Shown piece after piece: positions 15,488-24,309 of a DNA stretch of 24,459 nucleotides. Within the stretch, counting starts at the first letter, position 1. Each line of letters opens with the position of its first letter. The notes beneath the pieces are model-generated. The model was not told where the DNA came from and did not search any database. It worked only from the letters and a program-made list of their open reading frames with translations. The stretch is from JAYUJH01 sp043765375 (lineage in GTDB: Bacteria; Pseudomonadota; Alphaproteobacteria; Rickettsiales; UBA998), in NCBI GenBank assembly GCA_043765375.1, contig JAYUJH010000024.1:1-24459 (forward strand). The letters run 5' to 3'. The position numbers and the translations under genes are program-made.

Positions 15488-15540
15488 TTGCTTAGAAAAA
15501 TATTCTCTTGAAAATATTTGCCTAAAAAATATTCGCCTAA
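15488..15540. repeat. Degenerate ~15-bp tandem repeat after ntrX
   Basis: Units TTGCTTAGAAAAATATT, CTCTTGAAAATATT, TGCCTAAAAAATATT and a partial CGCCTAA follow one another, starting 5 bases after the ntrX stop. They share the core (C)CTWRAAAAATATT. It lies in the gap between convergent ntrX and the ABC exporter; no stable GC hairpin terminator is visible there. Confidence 0.65.
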
Positions 15541-15629
15541 TGCGTTTGGTTCAGCGTAATTTTATAGTGTTTTATATTTAAGAACGCATAAAATGCACAG
15601 ATGACAATAGAAATTATTATAAGAAAAAA

Positions 15630-17450
15630 CTAATCACGAAATTGTTGCCGTGCAAGCGTCATATATAAACTGCTATTTTGCATCAACTCATCATGTGTTC
15701 CAATCGCCTCAATTTCTCCATTATTCATTAAGATGATTTTATCAGCCTCACGCACTGTCGCCAAGCGATGGGCAATTACCAAAGTGGTGCGGTTTTGCAT
15801 CACATTTTCTAGTGCAAGCTGAACTTTGCGCTCATTTTCGGAATCTAATGCTGAAGTTGCTTCGTCCAATAGCAAAATATTTGGTTGACGAATTATTGCT
15901 CGGGCAATCGCAATGCGTTGTTTTTGTCCACCAGAGAGGCGAATCCCCTTTTCTCCCAAATGAGAGTGCAAACCTTGTGGCAAGCCTTCCAAAAAATCCA
16001 ATATTTGTGCTTGTTTGGCTGCTTCAATCACCGCTGCTTCAACTTCATTATCATCTACAATTCCTCCGCCTTTAGTTCCCCCACTTTTCATTCCAAGAGC
16101 GATGTTATTATACGCACTAGTAGAAAAAATAATAGGTTCTTGCGCCACTAATGCAATGTTGGAACGTAAATCATTAAGATTAATCAAGCGCAAATTATGG
16201 TTTTTCAATGTTATATTGCCATGTTGCGGGTCATAATAGCGCAAAAGCAAGCGAAATATCGTGGTTTTGCCACTACCTGAAGGCCCAACAATTGCTACGG
16301 TTTCTCCATTTTTCACACTGAAACTAACATTATTTAATGCGGGTGTGTCGGGACGAGATGGATAGCAAAATGAAATATTTTCAAAGGTAATGTCACCTAT
16401 ATCATCATTGCCTATATTATTTTCCAATATAATTGGGTTTGCGGGTGATTGCACTTTTGCCACTTCGGATTTTAATTCGGATAATCGCTCTACTGCGCCC
16501 GCTGCCCGTTGCAATTCGCCCACAACTTCACTGATTGCGCCAGTTGAACCTGCGACAATCATCGCATAAAACACAAATGATGATAATTCGCCAACTGATA
16601 ATTCGCCTGAAATTACCTTCGCCCCACCAATCCATAGCACTGTTGCAATCGCCCCTAGCACTAAACTTATGACTATCGCAGTGAGAATTGAGCGCATAGT
16701 TATGCGTGATTTTGCCGTCATTAATGCTTCGGCAATTAACTCGGAGAATATAATTTTTTGCGATTGCTCCAGCGTAAATGCTTGCACTGTTGCCATACCA
16801 CTGATGGTTTCCTCGGCGTGCGAGTTCAAATCCGCAATTTTTTCTTGTGTTTTGCGTGAAAGTTTACGAACTTTTTTACCAATAAAAATGATAGGCACAA
16901 TTACCGCTGGCACAATCATCAACACATAAGAGGTTAGTTGCAAGCTAGTTATGCACAGCATGGTGATTCCACCAATCAACAATAATCCATTGCGCAATGC
17001 GATTGATACGCTACTACCAACCACTGATTGAATCAAAGTTGTGTCAGTAGTGAGGCGTGAGAGCAACTCTCCTGTGCGGTTGGTTTCGTAAAAGCTGATA
17101 TCAAGACCTAACAAATGCGAGAAAATATCCGTGCGAATGTCGGCAACAACTTTTTCACCAATATATGTCACCAGAAAATAGCGGGTGAAAGTGGCAAATG
17201 CTAGCAGCAAAATGACTGCCATCAAAAACATATATGAATTATTGAGCAGTTGCAAATTACCCTTGCTAATTCCCTCATCAACAAGGTAGCGCAGTGCATA
17301 ACCCAAACCAAGCAATGAAAATGAGGTGAATATTAGTGCAACAAATGCAACCGCAATCAGCAATTTATAAGGTGCAAGGTAACGTGATAGATAGCGCAGG
17401 CTGCCTATTGGTGCTTTTTTGCTTTCAATTTGTTGCGCATATTTTCTCAT
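15630..17450 (-). CDS. ABC exporter, MsbA/multidrug type (fused permease-ATPase)
   Basis: A 606-residue half-transporter that should work as a homodimer in the inner membrane. An N-terminal six-helix exporter domain (about 30-330, with ETNRTGELLSRLTTDTTLI coupling region) is joined to an ATPase domain with Walker A GPSGSGKTT (390-398), Q-loop VAQEPIIF, signature LSGGQKQR, Walker B ILLLDEATSALD and switch His in VIAHRLATV. All catalytic residues are intact. The substrate (lipid A-like lipid, peptide or drug) cannot be told from sequence. It begins 3 bases after the cyaY stop and has no ribosome site of its own, so is probably translated by coupling. Confidence 0.9.
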   Translation of the reverse strand: MRKYAQQIESKKAPIGSLRYLSRYLAPYKLLIAVAFVALIFTSFSLLGLGYALRYLVDEGISKGNLQLLNNSYMFLMAVILLLAFATFTRYFLVTYIGEKVVADIRTDIFSHLLGLDISFYETNRTGELLSRLTTDTTLIQSVVGSSVSIALRNGLLLIGGITMLCITSLQLTSYVLMIVPAVIVPIIFIGKKVRKLSRKTQEKIADLNSHAEETISGMATVQAFTLEQSQKIIFSELIAEALMTAKSRITMRSILTAIVISLVLGAIATVLWIGGAKVISGELSVGELSSFVFYAMIVAGSTGAISEVVGELQRAAGAVERLSELKSEVAKVQSPANPIILENNIGNDDIGDITFENISFCYPSRPDTPALNNVSFSVKNGETVAIVGPSGSGKTTIFRLLLRYYDPQHGNITLKNHNLRLINLNDLRSNIALVAQEPIIFSTSAYNNIALGMKSGGTKGGGIVDDNEVEAAVIEAAKQAQILDFLEGLPQGLHSHLGEKGIRLSGGQKQRIAIARAIIRQPNILLLDEATSALDSENERKVQLALENVMQNRTTLVIAHRLATVREADKIILMNNGEIEAIGTHDELMQNSSLYMTLARQQFRD

Positions 17451-17453
17451 ATA

Positions 17454-17792
17454 TTATAACACATTGGCGGAAAACTCCTGCCCTGTTAGTTGCAACAACT
17501 CCTCTACGATGATGTCAGATAGGCGCACACCGTTGCTTAGCTCCCAATCAGCACCCTCATCAATGCAATCAAAATGCAACCCACCACTCATTGGCGATGA
17601 AAGCCATAATTGTTTGCTTGGCATATGCTTGCTGATAACGAATATATTTTCATCATCAACAGTGATTTTCATCACTCCTTCTTCAAGGTCAATATCCAGT
17701 TTTGCTTCGTCATCTTCACTTTCCAACAATTCAAACAATGCTTCCATCCAATTGGTTGCAAGTTCTTCAAAGCTGCTATCGTCAATATCCAT
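17454..17792 (-). CDS. cyaY: Frataxin-like iron-sulfur assembly protein CyaY
   Basis: A 112-residue acidic protein of the frataxin family. The N-terminal helix (SSFEELATNWMEALFELLES) carries the acidic ridge that binds iron, followed by the beta-sheet with GVMKITVDDEN, the family core ISKHMPSKQLWLSSPMSGG and LHFDC, then the C-terminal helix LSDIIVEELLQL. Frataxins donate iron to or regulate the cysteine desulfurase during Fe-S cluster building in the cytosol. AGGA stands about 11 bases before ATG 17792. It leads the two-gene unit with the ABC exporter; a functional link is not implied by sequence. Confidence 0.88.
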   Translation of the reverse strand: MDIDDSSFEELATNWMEALFELLESEDDEAKLDIDLEEGVMKITVDDENIFVISKHMPSKQLWLSSPMSGGLHFDCIDEGADWELSNGVRLSDIIVEELLQLTGQEFSANVL

Positions 17793-17934
17793 AATTATTT
17801 TTATCCTGTGGTTATTTTAATCGTTCAAGTATTTATAAAACTAAATTGCTATATTGCAATTTTAAGCAAAAGAAAATATATATTTTTATAATAATTCTCA
17901 ATCAACATTAATTTGCACAAGTTACAAGAGTAAA

Positions 17935-20295
17935 ATGACAATTAGCCCCAAAAATAATGTTCCAGCGTCCTATAAAAGGGTGCAAAAGCGTAATAAAAAA
18001 GTGACATATCGCCGTGAAACTATGGCGGGCAAGTTACGGTTTGCGCTTGGCAATTTTTTTATATTTTTGCGTGGGTTGCTATTCTCACGCCGAGCCATTG
18101 CATTAATTTCCTCAATATTTCTTACATTATTAATCGCATTTTTGGGATTATTTGTTTATTACGCTATGACAATGCCAAATATTAGTGAGTTAAAAGCCGC
18201 AAAGGAGCAAGCTGGCGTTGAGATTTTGGCAGCTGATGGCACAATAATAGCACGTTATGGGCAGATTTCAGGCAAATATATTCCATTTGAGCAATTGCCA
18301 AAAAATCTTATCAATGCCGTGTTGGCAACTGAGGATAGGCGTTTTTTCCAACATATTGGTGTGGATTGGCAGGGTATTTTGCGGGCGGTTTATGTCAATA
18401 TTGTGCGGGGCAGGGTGGCGCAGGGTGGTTCAAGCATCACTCAACAGCTTGCAAAGAACGTATTTCTCTCAAGTGAGCGCACATTGGAGCGCAAAATGCA
18501 AGAGTTGATGATGTCTTTTTGGTTGGAGCATAATTTTACCAAGCAAGAGATTTTAGCGATTTATCTCAACCGTGTTTATTTTGGGGCGGGAAATTATGGC
18601 GTGGATTCTGCCGCTCGTTATTATTCCAACAAACAAGTGTCACAGTTGGATTTGCTAGATTGTGCGATGTTGGCGGGCTTGCTGAAAGCTCCTTCAAAAT
18701 ATAACCCAACTGCTAATATTGCTGTCTCACGGGGGCGAACGGCGCAAGTGTTGCATAATATGGTTGATGCGGAAATGTTGCAACCCGCACAAGCGCAAGC
18801 AGAAATTGCTAAACTTAATTCGGGCGTAAAGCGTTTTAATGGTAAATCATTCTCAGCAGATAGATATTTCACTGATTGGGTTTATAAAAAATTACCTGAA
18901 TATATGCAAGAAATCTCACCAGACACCGCCATGCAAGATGTTATAGTTACCACAACGGCTGATGCAAATATGCAACAAAAATTGCAATATGCCGTTGCTA
19001 ATAATTTAACTTCGCAAGTGCAAAATGCTCAACATGCAACGCAAGTGGCGGGGTTGGTCATGCGCCCTGATGGAGCAGTTCTTGCTATGGTTGGCGGGCG
19101 GGATTATAACTCAAGCGAATATAATCGGGCAACGCAAGCAAAGCGACAATCTGGTTCAGCATTCAAATTATTCGTTTATTTGAGCGCAATTGAACATGGA
19201 TATATGCCTGATAATGTTGTAGTTGATGAACCTATTAAAATTGGCAAATGGCAACCACAAAATTATAAGGGCGAGTATAAAGGCGCAGTGACGCTGGAGC
19301 AGGCTTTCGCAGAATCCCTCAACACGGTAGCCGTGCGTTTGAGCCAAGCTGTGGGAATGGGAGAAGTGCGTAAAGTTGCAAAACGCCTTGGAGTAAGCTC
19401 CGATTTGAGCGAATTGCCAAGCCTTGCCCTTGGTGCAGCGGACGTTACCCTCAAAGAAATGGTCACCGCCTATGCACATTTGGCGAATGGAGGTCGGGCG
19501 GTTGTTCCATACGGAATCACCAAAGTTGTGCGCAAATCTGACGGCGCAGTGCTATATGCTCGTGGTGCTGATGATGATTTTAACGAAATTAGCGTGATTA
19601 CCCCTGAGAATGTAGCAAAAATAAATGTTTTACTGAAAGGAGTGATTAATTTTGGCACGGGCAGAGCTGCAAATATTGGGCGAGATGCGGCGGGGAAAAC
19701 TGGTACAACATCGGATTATCGTGATGCTTGGTTTGTTGGATATACGCCGCAGATTGTTGCGGGTATTTGGGTTGGCAATGATGATAATTCGGTGATGCGC
19801 AACGTGACTGGAGGAGGGGTTCCTGCAAAAATATGGGCAGAGTTTATGCGGGCTGCACATGTTGGTTTGCAAATGGTGGAGTTACCAATCTATCAACCAA
19901 TTCAATTTAATCAGCCACCAATTCAACCGCAAAATGATGCGGGTTTGGTAAGCGAGGGATTGCTTGGCGGTGGATTGAGTGGTAAGGGATTGAGCGGTGA
20001 GGGGCAAAATAATGTGGAAGTGCTTGATAATAATGGATTAGGCAATGCGGAGCAAAATAATATGGGATTTAATGGTGGTGATAACGGGTTGGGAGAGTTA
20101 GGAAATAACTTAGAAGTTCGTGATAATAATAACGGGTTGCGCAATACAAATATGAGTGAGCAAATAAATGCAAACCCTACCCCAGCTCCAGCTTCCGCAC
20201 CCAAATATGATTCAGATTCACCACAAAATCAGGATAATAATTTTGAGTTGCAACCAAGTTTTTGGAATAAGTTACTCAATGAACAACCAAATTAA
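17935..20295 (+). CDS. Bifunctional class A penicillin-binding protein (PBP1-type)
   Basis: A 786-residue inner-membrane enzyme that polymerises lipid II and crosslinks the peptides. A basic cytoplasmic tail is followed by one membrane helix (about 56-78). The glycosyltransferase domain has catalytic Glu133 in TEDRRFF, plus GGSSITQQLAKN and LNRVYFGAGNYG. The transpeptidase domain has Ser408-x-x-Lys411 in QSGSAFK, SLN in AESLNTVA, and KTGTTSDYRDAWFVGYTP (Lys588). The linker is short, without the OB domain of enterobacterial PBP1a. After about residue 650 comes a Gly/Asn/Leu-rich tail of some 130 residues with degenerate repeats (GGGLSGKGLSGEG and so on), likely disordered. AAGAG precedes ATG 17935. 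Confidence 0.93.
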   Translation: MTISPKNNVPASYKRVQKRNKKVTYRRETMAGKLRFALGNFFIFLRGLLFSRRAIALISSIFLTLLIAFLGLFVYYAMTMPNISELKAAKEQAGVEILAADGTIIARYGQISGKYIPFEQLPKNLINAVLATEDRRFFQHIGVDWQGILRAVYVNIVRGRVAQGGSSITQQLAKNVFLSSERTLERKMQELMMSFWLEHNFTKQEILAIYLNRVYFGAGNYGVDSAARYYSNKQVSQLDLLDCAMLAGLLKAPSKYNPTANIAVSRGRTAQVLHNMVDAEMLQPAQAQAEIAKLNSGVKRFNGKSFSADRYFTDWVYKKLPEYMQEISPDTAMQDVIVTTTADANMQQKLQYAVANNLTSQVQNAQHATQVAGLVMRPDGAVLAMVGGRDYNSSEYNRATQAKRQSGSAFKLFVYLSAIEHGYMPDNVVVDEPIKIGKWQPQNYKGEYKGAVTLEQAFAESLNTVAVRLSQAVGMGEVRKVAKRLGVSSDLSELPSLALGAADVTLKEMVTAYAHLANGGRAVVPYGITKVVRKSDGAVLYARGADDDFNEISVITPENVAKINVLLKGVINFGTGRAANIGRDAAGKTGTTSDYRDAWFVGYTPQIVAGIWVGNDDNSVMRNVTGGGVPAKIWAEFMRAAHVGLQMVELPIYQPIQFNQPPIQPQNDAGLVSEGLLGGGLSGKGLSGEGQNNVEVLDNNGLGNAEQNNMGFNGGDNGLGELGNNLEVRDNNNGLRNTNMSEQINANPTPAPASAPKYDSDSPQNQDNNFELQPSFWNKLLNEQPN

Positions 20296-20311
20296 TATTT
20301 TATGTGACATT

Positions 20312-21223
20312 TCACGTTGGAAAAGCCGTTTCAACTCCAAAATAAAACCATTCTGAACCAATATCCGCATCTAAATTAGTTTTTGGCAGAATAATGAAAC
20401 CATCAGTTGGCGCAATAATTTGTTCACCGTCATCATAAATTGCAATTAATTCACCTAATTTTACCTGCTGCCCATGTTGCCAATTTTTCGCCATTTCACC
20501 ATTTTTTTGCTTATAATATATATATTTCATTTTAATGGCAATTTGTGCGGGTGCTGATTTTGGTGCATATTGTTCCGATTTTTCTCTCAAATCTTGCATC
20601 AAACCCAAATGAATTAGCACATTTTTGATTGCCTCTATAGCGATTTCAACATTTTGTGGGTTGTGATGATTGCCACATTCAAGCGTCACCGCCAAGCCTT
20701 GTTTGGGATTTGCCCGCACATAATCCGTGGTTCCAATGCTCGCCAAACGTTGCTCTTTGCTTGCATTTTGGCTGAACGCCTCCGCCCAACCATAAACATA
20801 AAGCGGTGCATTCAAAGCACGACAATAAGCAATTTCAGCGGGCGATGATGTCCCCAAAAAGCAAAATGCTCCGCCATCTGATTGATATGAATGAATATCC
20901 AACAGTGCATCTGCATCATTCAAAATATGGCACAAAATCGGGTCAATTTTATCTTCATAATCAATATGAACGGGCTTGGGATAAAAATTACGGTTCAAAT
21001 TGCGTTGATGAAAGCGTTTATTATTATGGTTCGCCTGCGGATTGCAAACGGGAATGAAGGTCACCTTGCCGCATTGCAACTGCCAATCATTTGCATGAAA
21101 CTTGGCAATTACCTGCCTAATCGCCGCCCCGCCACATTTTTCATTACCATGAATCCCACCCAGCACCACCAAATGTCTGCCTCGCTCTAGCGCATGAAAT
21201 GTTGTTTGTTCAATATGTTGCAT
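20312..21223 (-). CDS. AstE/AspA-family zinc hydrolase (succinylglutamate desuccinylase/aspartoacylase-like)
   Basis: A 303-residue cytosolic protein. The M14-type zinc site is visible: His25 and Glu28 in GGIHGNEKCGG, and His111 in LLDIHSY; substrate contacts are RNLNRNF (74-80) and the probable catalytic Glu182 in LECGNHHNP. The C-terminal beta domain is present. Family members remove acyl groups from amino acids (N-succinylglutamate, N-acetylaspartate); the substrate here is not clear, since no arginine-degradation genes are nearby. It follows the Alph_Pro_TM gene on the same strand by 26 bases and converges with the PBP gene, the two stops only 16 bases apart. Confidence 0.85.
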   Translation of the reverse strand: MQHIEQTTFHALERGRHLVVLGGIHGNEKCGGAAIRQVIAKFHANDWQLQCGKVTFIPVCNPQANHNNKRFHQRNLNRNFYPKPVHIDYEDKIDPILCHILNDADALLDIHSYQSDGGAFCFLGTSSPAEIAYCRALNAPLYVYGWAEAFSQNASKEQRLASIGTTDYVRANPKQGLAVTLECGNHHNPQNVEIAIEAIKNVLIHLGLMQDLREKSEQYAPKSAPAQIAIKMKYIYYKQKNGEMAKNWQHGQQVKLGELIAIYDDGEQIIAPTDGFIILPKTNLDADIGSEWFYFGVETAFPT

Positions 21224-21249
21224 GGGATTAATCTGCTATTTGATATTAG

Positions 21250-22011
21250 TCATTTATTAAATATTTTCACCGCAAATAATCCACCAAAAACTGCAAGTGC
21301 AATTGCTAATAGCCCATATATTGCGCTATTATTTTGTGATAACTGATAAATTGCTGCGTCCAACCCACTTTTATAAACATGAATGGAGGTGGTGCGCATC
21401 GCTTGAACTTGCCCGCCATCAATCAGATATACCTCCACGCCATATGTTCCCGTTGGAGTGTTATCAGGAAAGGCAATATTAGCCCGAAATAACCCATCGC
21501 CGATGAAGTTAATTGGGGTTATTTTAGTATTATATAATTTAGCAATGCGGAGTTCGCGCAAAAGAGCGTAATTAAACTCTTCACGTTTGGCACGTTCAGC
21601 TTCACCAATAAGCTCGTTTTTGTTCAACCATAATGATTCCAAAGTTTCGCTATAACCAATTTTTAAGTTACTTAAATATATTTGTTTATCATCAGAACTA
21701 AAGTTTTTAGATGCAGCCATAGAGTAAAATATTGGTATATTTTCAAATTCTTCGCTTTGGCGATTGACCCATATACCAAAATATTTTTGTTTTTTGCGAA
21801 TTATGGCTTTTGCACTTGGCCCTCTTATTATTGCAACTATATCACCGGATTCATTTCTGCTACCAAATAACATTAAATCTGCGCCATCAAATGACGTGTT
21901 AATCACAATTTTTCTATCAGATATTTCTGCTATTAAGGGTGAGGCACTTGCACTGTCTATTAACAACATAAATATTGCTAACAATTTTATCAGGAACACA
22001 ATATATAGCAA
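21250..22011 (-). CDS. Alph_Pro_TM (TIGR02186) family membrane-anchored protein
   Basis: A 253-residue protein with an N-terminal signal peptide (about 1-24, SASAS cleavage region), a large periplasmic domain and one C-terminal membrane helix (NSAIYGLLAIALAVFGGLFAV). It matches the alphaproteobacterial TIGR02186 family: the early ISDRKIVINTSFDGADLMLFGS and the later IIRGPSAKAIIRKKQKYFGIWVN are characteristic. Function is unknown; in many genomes it neighbours a sulfite/sulfonate-type permease, which is not seen here. The frame starts at TTG 22011; GTG 21999 is an equally likely start, and no ribosome site helps. It lies 9 bases after rpsI, probably in the same transcript. Confidence 0.8.
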   Translation of the reverse strand: MLYIVFLIKLLAIFMLLIDSASASPLIAEISDRKIVINTSFDGADLMLFGSRNESGDIVAIIRGPSAKAIIRKKQKYFGIWVNRQSEEFENIPIFYSMAASKNFSSDDKQIYLSNLKIGYSETLESLWLNKNELIGEAERAKREEFNYALLRELRIAKLYNTKITPINFIGDGLFRANIAFPDNTPTGTYGVEVYLIDGGQVQAMRTTSIHVYKSGLDAAIYQLSQNNSAIYGLLAIALAVFGGLFAVKIFNK

Positions 22012-22020
22012 AAAGTGTGA

Positions 22021-22449
22021 TTAACGCTTAGACCATTGGAAGCTACGACGAGCTTTAGCTTTACCATATTTCTTACGTTCAACCACACGGCTATCACGGG
22101 TTAAAAATCCACCTTTGCGCAATGCACCGTGGAACTCTGCACTGAAATTATCTAATGCACGACTAATTCCATGACGAACTGCACCGGCTTGACCGGATAA
22201 CCCGCCACCTTTAACAGTTGCCATCACGTCAAACTTACCTTCACGCTCCAAAGCCGAAAAAGGCTGGTTGATTATCATGCGTAATACTGGACGAGCAAAA
22301 TATTGTTGAATCTCTTTACCATTAACCACAACTTTACCAGTTCCTTGCTTAACCCATACTCGGGCTGTGGCGTTTTTCCTTCTGCCTGTGCCGTAAGAAC
22401 GACCCTTTTCATCTAGCTTAACTTGGCGAACTATTGTTGTTTCGGTCAT
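22021..22449 (-). CDS. rpsI: 30S ribosomal protein S9
   Basis: A 142-residue protein of the small subunit head whose C-terminal tail reaches the P-site tRNA. The middle and end are standard: YGTGRRKNATARVWVKQGTG, VKGGGLSGQAGAVRHGISRAL and the closing KKYGKAKARRSFQWSKR. The final Lys-Arg is kept. It follows rplM after 45 bases, the usual rplM-rpsI operon. A short N-terminal extension over the E. coli length is normal for alphaproteobacteria. Confidence 0.98.
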   Translation of the reverse strand: MTETTIVRQVKLDEKGRSYGTGRRKNATARVWVKQGTGKVVVNGKEIQQYFARPVLRMIINQPFSALEREGKFDVMATVKGGGLSGQAGAVRHGISRALDNFSAEFHGALRKGGFLTRDSRVVERKKYGKAKARRSFQWSKR

Positions 22450-22494
22450 AAAATCTATTGCCTATTTCTTATATAATTATCATTAATAAATGTT

Positions 22495-22956
22495 TTAACG
22501 AGTATTTTTTGCATTTTTTCCAGCAAAATCAAAAGCAACTGGTTGCTGCGCTTCATGAGGGTGAGTGTCACCAGCATAAACCTTCAACATTTTATATTGT
22601 TGGCGAGCAAGAGGACTATCTTTTGGCAACATTCTCAATATCGCTTTTTCAACTACCCTGTGCGGAAACTTTCCACCCAAAATCTTAGCAGGCGTTGTTT
22701 CCTTAATCCCACCGGGAAAACCTGTATGATGATAATATATTTTATCAGTCATTTTTTTACCCTTAATCTGAATCTTTTCAGCATTAATGATGATCACGTG
22801 ATCCCCACAATTCATGTGTGGCGTGTATGAAGACTTATGCTTGCCCCTCAATATCATTGCAACTTGCGATGCTAAACGACCAAGCACTGCGTCTTGCGCA
22901 TCAATTATCCACCAGTTATTAGTTATATCTTTTGGTTTTGCTGAAAAAGTTTTCAT
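22495..22956 (-). CDS. rplM: 50S ribosomal protein L13
   Basis: A 153-residue large-subunit protein, early in 50S assembly. The conserved parts are WWIIDAQDAVLGRLAS, MILRGKHKSSYTPHMNCGDHV, YYHHTGFPGGIKE, RMLPKDSPLARQQYKMLKVYAGDTHPHEAQQP. It is longer at the C-terminus than the E. coli protein by about ten residues, as in other alphaproteobacteria. It heads the rplM-rpsI unit and probably the two genes after it. No clear ribosome site precedes ATG 22956. Confidence 0.98.
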   Translation of the reverse strand: MKTFSAKPKDITNNWWIIDAQDAVLGRLASQVAMILRGKHKSSYTPHMNCGDHVIIINAEKIQIKGKKMTDKIYYHHTGFPGGIKETTPAKILGGKFPHRVVEKAILRMLPKDSPLARQQYKMLKVYAGDTHPHEAQQPVAFDFAGKNAKNTR

Positions 22957-23040
22957 ATTTATTTTATCAAAAAGTTATTTGTTTCAAACGCAACAATTAA
23001 ATATATTTCCTTCAATTGTCAATAAAAAAATAACATTAAT

Positions 23041-23066
23041 TTGCTTGCTATGATTTGTGTATTATT
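23041..23066 (+). promoter_or_regulatory. Possible tRNA-Ala promoter
   Basis: TTGCTT (23041-23046) and an AT-rich -10-like ATTATA/TTATAT about 17-18 bases later stand roughly 20 bases before the tRNA 5' end. The surrounding sequence is AT-rich, so this is only the best candidate. Confidence 0.3.
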
Positions 23067-23084
23067 ATATATTATTGAAATATT

Positions 23085-23160
23085 GGGGCATTAGCTCAGT
23101 TGGTAGAGTGCTTGCATGGCATGCAAGAAGTCAGCGGTTCGAATCCGCTATGCTCCACCA
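23085..23160 (+). tRNA. tRNA-Ala (anticodon GGC)
   Basis: A 76-base cloverleaf with encoded CCA. The acceptor stem GGGGCAT/ATGCTCC includes the G3-U70 wobble that marks alanine tRNAs. The D arm is AGCTCAGTTGGTAGAGT, the anticodon arm CTTGC-ATGGCAT-GCAAG has GGC at 23118-23120, and the T arm is GCGGTTCGAATCCGC. It reads GCC and GCU codons. Its 3' end overlaps the convergent acyltransferase gene by 13 bases. Confidence 0.97.
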
Positions 23161-24218
23161 TTTTTGTATTTATCCAATAACAATGTAGCATATTTATATA
23201 TTGGCTTTTCTACATGGTCATACCATAATATAGAAAATATAATAGCGAAACAACCAATCAACGCTAGCGACAAACTGATATTATTATCTATGATTAGTAT
23301 ATTAGGATACCAATTTTGGGCGATTACAAGCAATGGAAGGTGCCACAAATAAAGCGAAAAACTAGCATCTCCAATTTTTGCAAAAGCTCGTGCAATAAAC
23401 CATTTAGGCTGATGATGATATTTTAATGTTGCTATTAATAATAATGCAGAAAAAGGTAGGAATAAAATCACTCTATAAAAAGATGCGTGCAATGTTATGA
23501 TATAGTCTTTAGGAAGAAAATATCGTTCAAAGGTAATCGCAACAAACAATAATATAGCAGCATATATTAATGGATAAGTTATATTAGGTTTATAATGATA
23601 AATAGCACAACCTGCTACAAACTCTAATAAATATGGCGTAACATGCCAATGAAAAGGTGGATTATAAAGAAAAATGCTATAATATTTTTCAATGGTTTCA
23701 AATATTCCCAAAGCTGCATGGCAAATTAACATGGAAATCAATAAAAACATACTGATGCTAATGATGATTATACGTTTTTTATTTGGAATGAGTAATATAA
23801 TAAAAACAAAACTATAAAAAGCAAGCTCGCTTTTTAAGCTCCAAATAACAGTTATGGGATTATCTGCAAATGGTTGCGGTAAAAGCAAAAAAGAGCGATA
23901 ATAATTATAATATTTTGGCTGAGGATTGCAGAAATAATTAAGCGTTAAAAAAGTTATTAATATTGCCCAAAAGCCAAAAAATATCCTGATGTAACGCCGT
24001 AATAAAAACATATACGGGCTATGTTTTGTTGTTGCGGCGGTTTTGCATATAATAAATCCACTAATTAAGAAAAAAATATCAACGCCAACATATCCATATT
24101 GAAAAAATTGTTGCAGTATGCTGGTTGATTGTTGTGAAGCACTATAATGAAATAGCATAACCCATATAGCAGCAAATGCTCGTAGATATTGGATTGGATA
24201 AATTATTGATGATGTCAT
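23148..24218 (-). CDS. Acyltransferase family 3 membrane protein (OafA/YrhL-like)
   Basis: A 356-residue protein with about ten membrane helices. The N-terminal YLRAFAAIWVMLFHYSA holds the conserved Arg13 and catalytic His24 of the acyltransferase-3 family, which O-acylate surface sugars, often O-antigen or exopolysaccharide. VGVDIFFLISGFI (43-55) is the second hallmark. It ends DASFSLYLWHLPLLV and a last helix. The stop TAG and final GGA codons come from the tRNA-Ala 3' end, on the opposite strand, so the C-terminus was apparently fixed by that junction. The composition is more AT-rich than many neighbours, consistent with acquired surface-variation genes. No ribosome site is clear. Confidence 0.85.
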   Translation of the reverse strand: MTSSIIYPIQYLRAFAAIWVMLFHYSASQQSTSILQQFFQYGYVGVDIFFLISGFIICKTAATTKHSPYMFLLRRYIRIFFGFWAILITFLTLNYFCNPQPKYYNYYRSFLLLPQPFADNPITVIWSLKSELAFYSFVFIILLIPNKKRIIIISISMFLLISMLICHAALGIFETIEKYYSIFLYNPPFHWHVTPYLLEFVAGCAIYHYKPNITYPLIYAAILLFVAITFERYFLPKDYIITLHASFYRVILFLPFSALLLIATLKYHHQPKWFIARAFAKIGDASFSLYLWHLPLLVIAQNWYPNILIIDNNISLSLALIGCFAIIFSILWYDHVEKPIYKYATLLLDKYKNGGA

Positions 24219-24309
24219 GTGTTTATTTATGATAATCAGGAAAAAACTATTTCAATGCTCATATATAATAGATTATATAATATTGATATTGTAAACTAAT
24301 GCTACATTT

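Noticed and set aside
10159..22486. Shared TAATTATCATTAA upstream of acpP (10159-10171) and between rplM and rpsI, resembling part of a Fur box
   Set aside because: A 13-base AT-rich match between two places in a 24-kb AT-rich window is expected by chance, and neither site is a full Fur palindrome.
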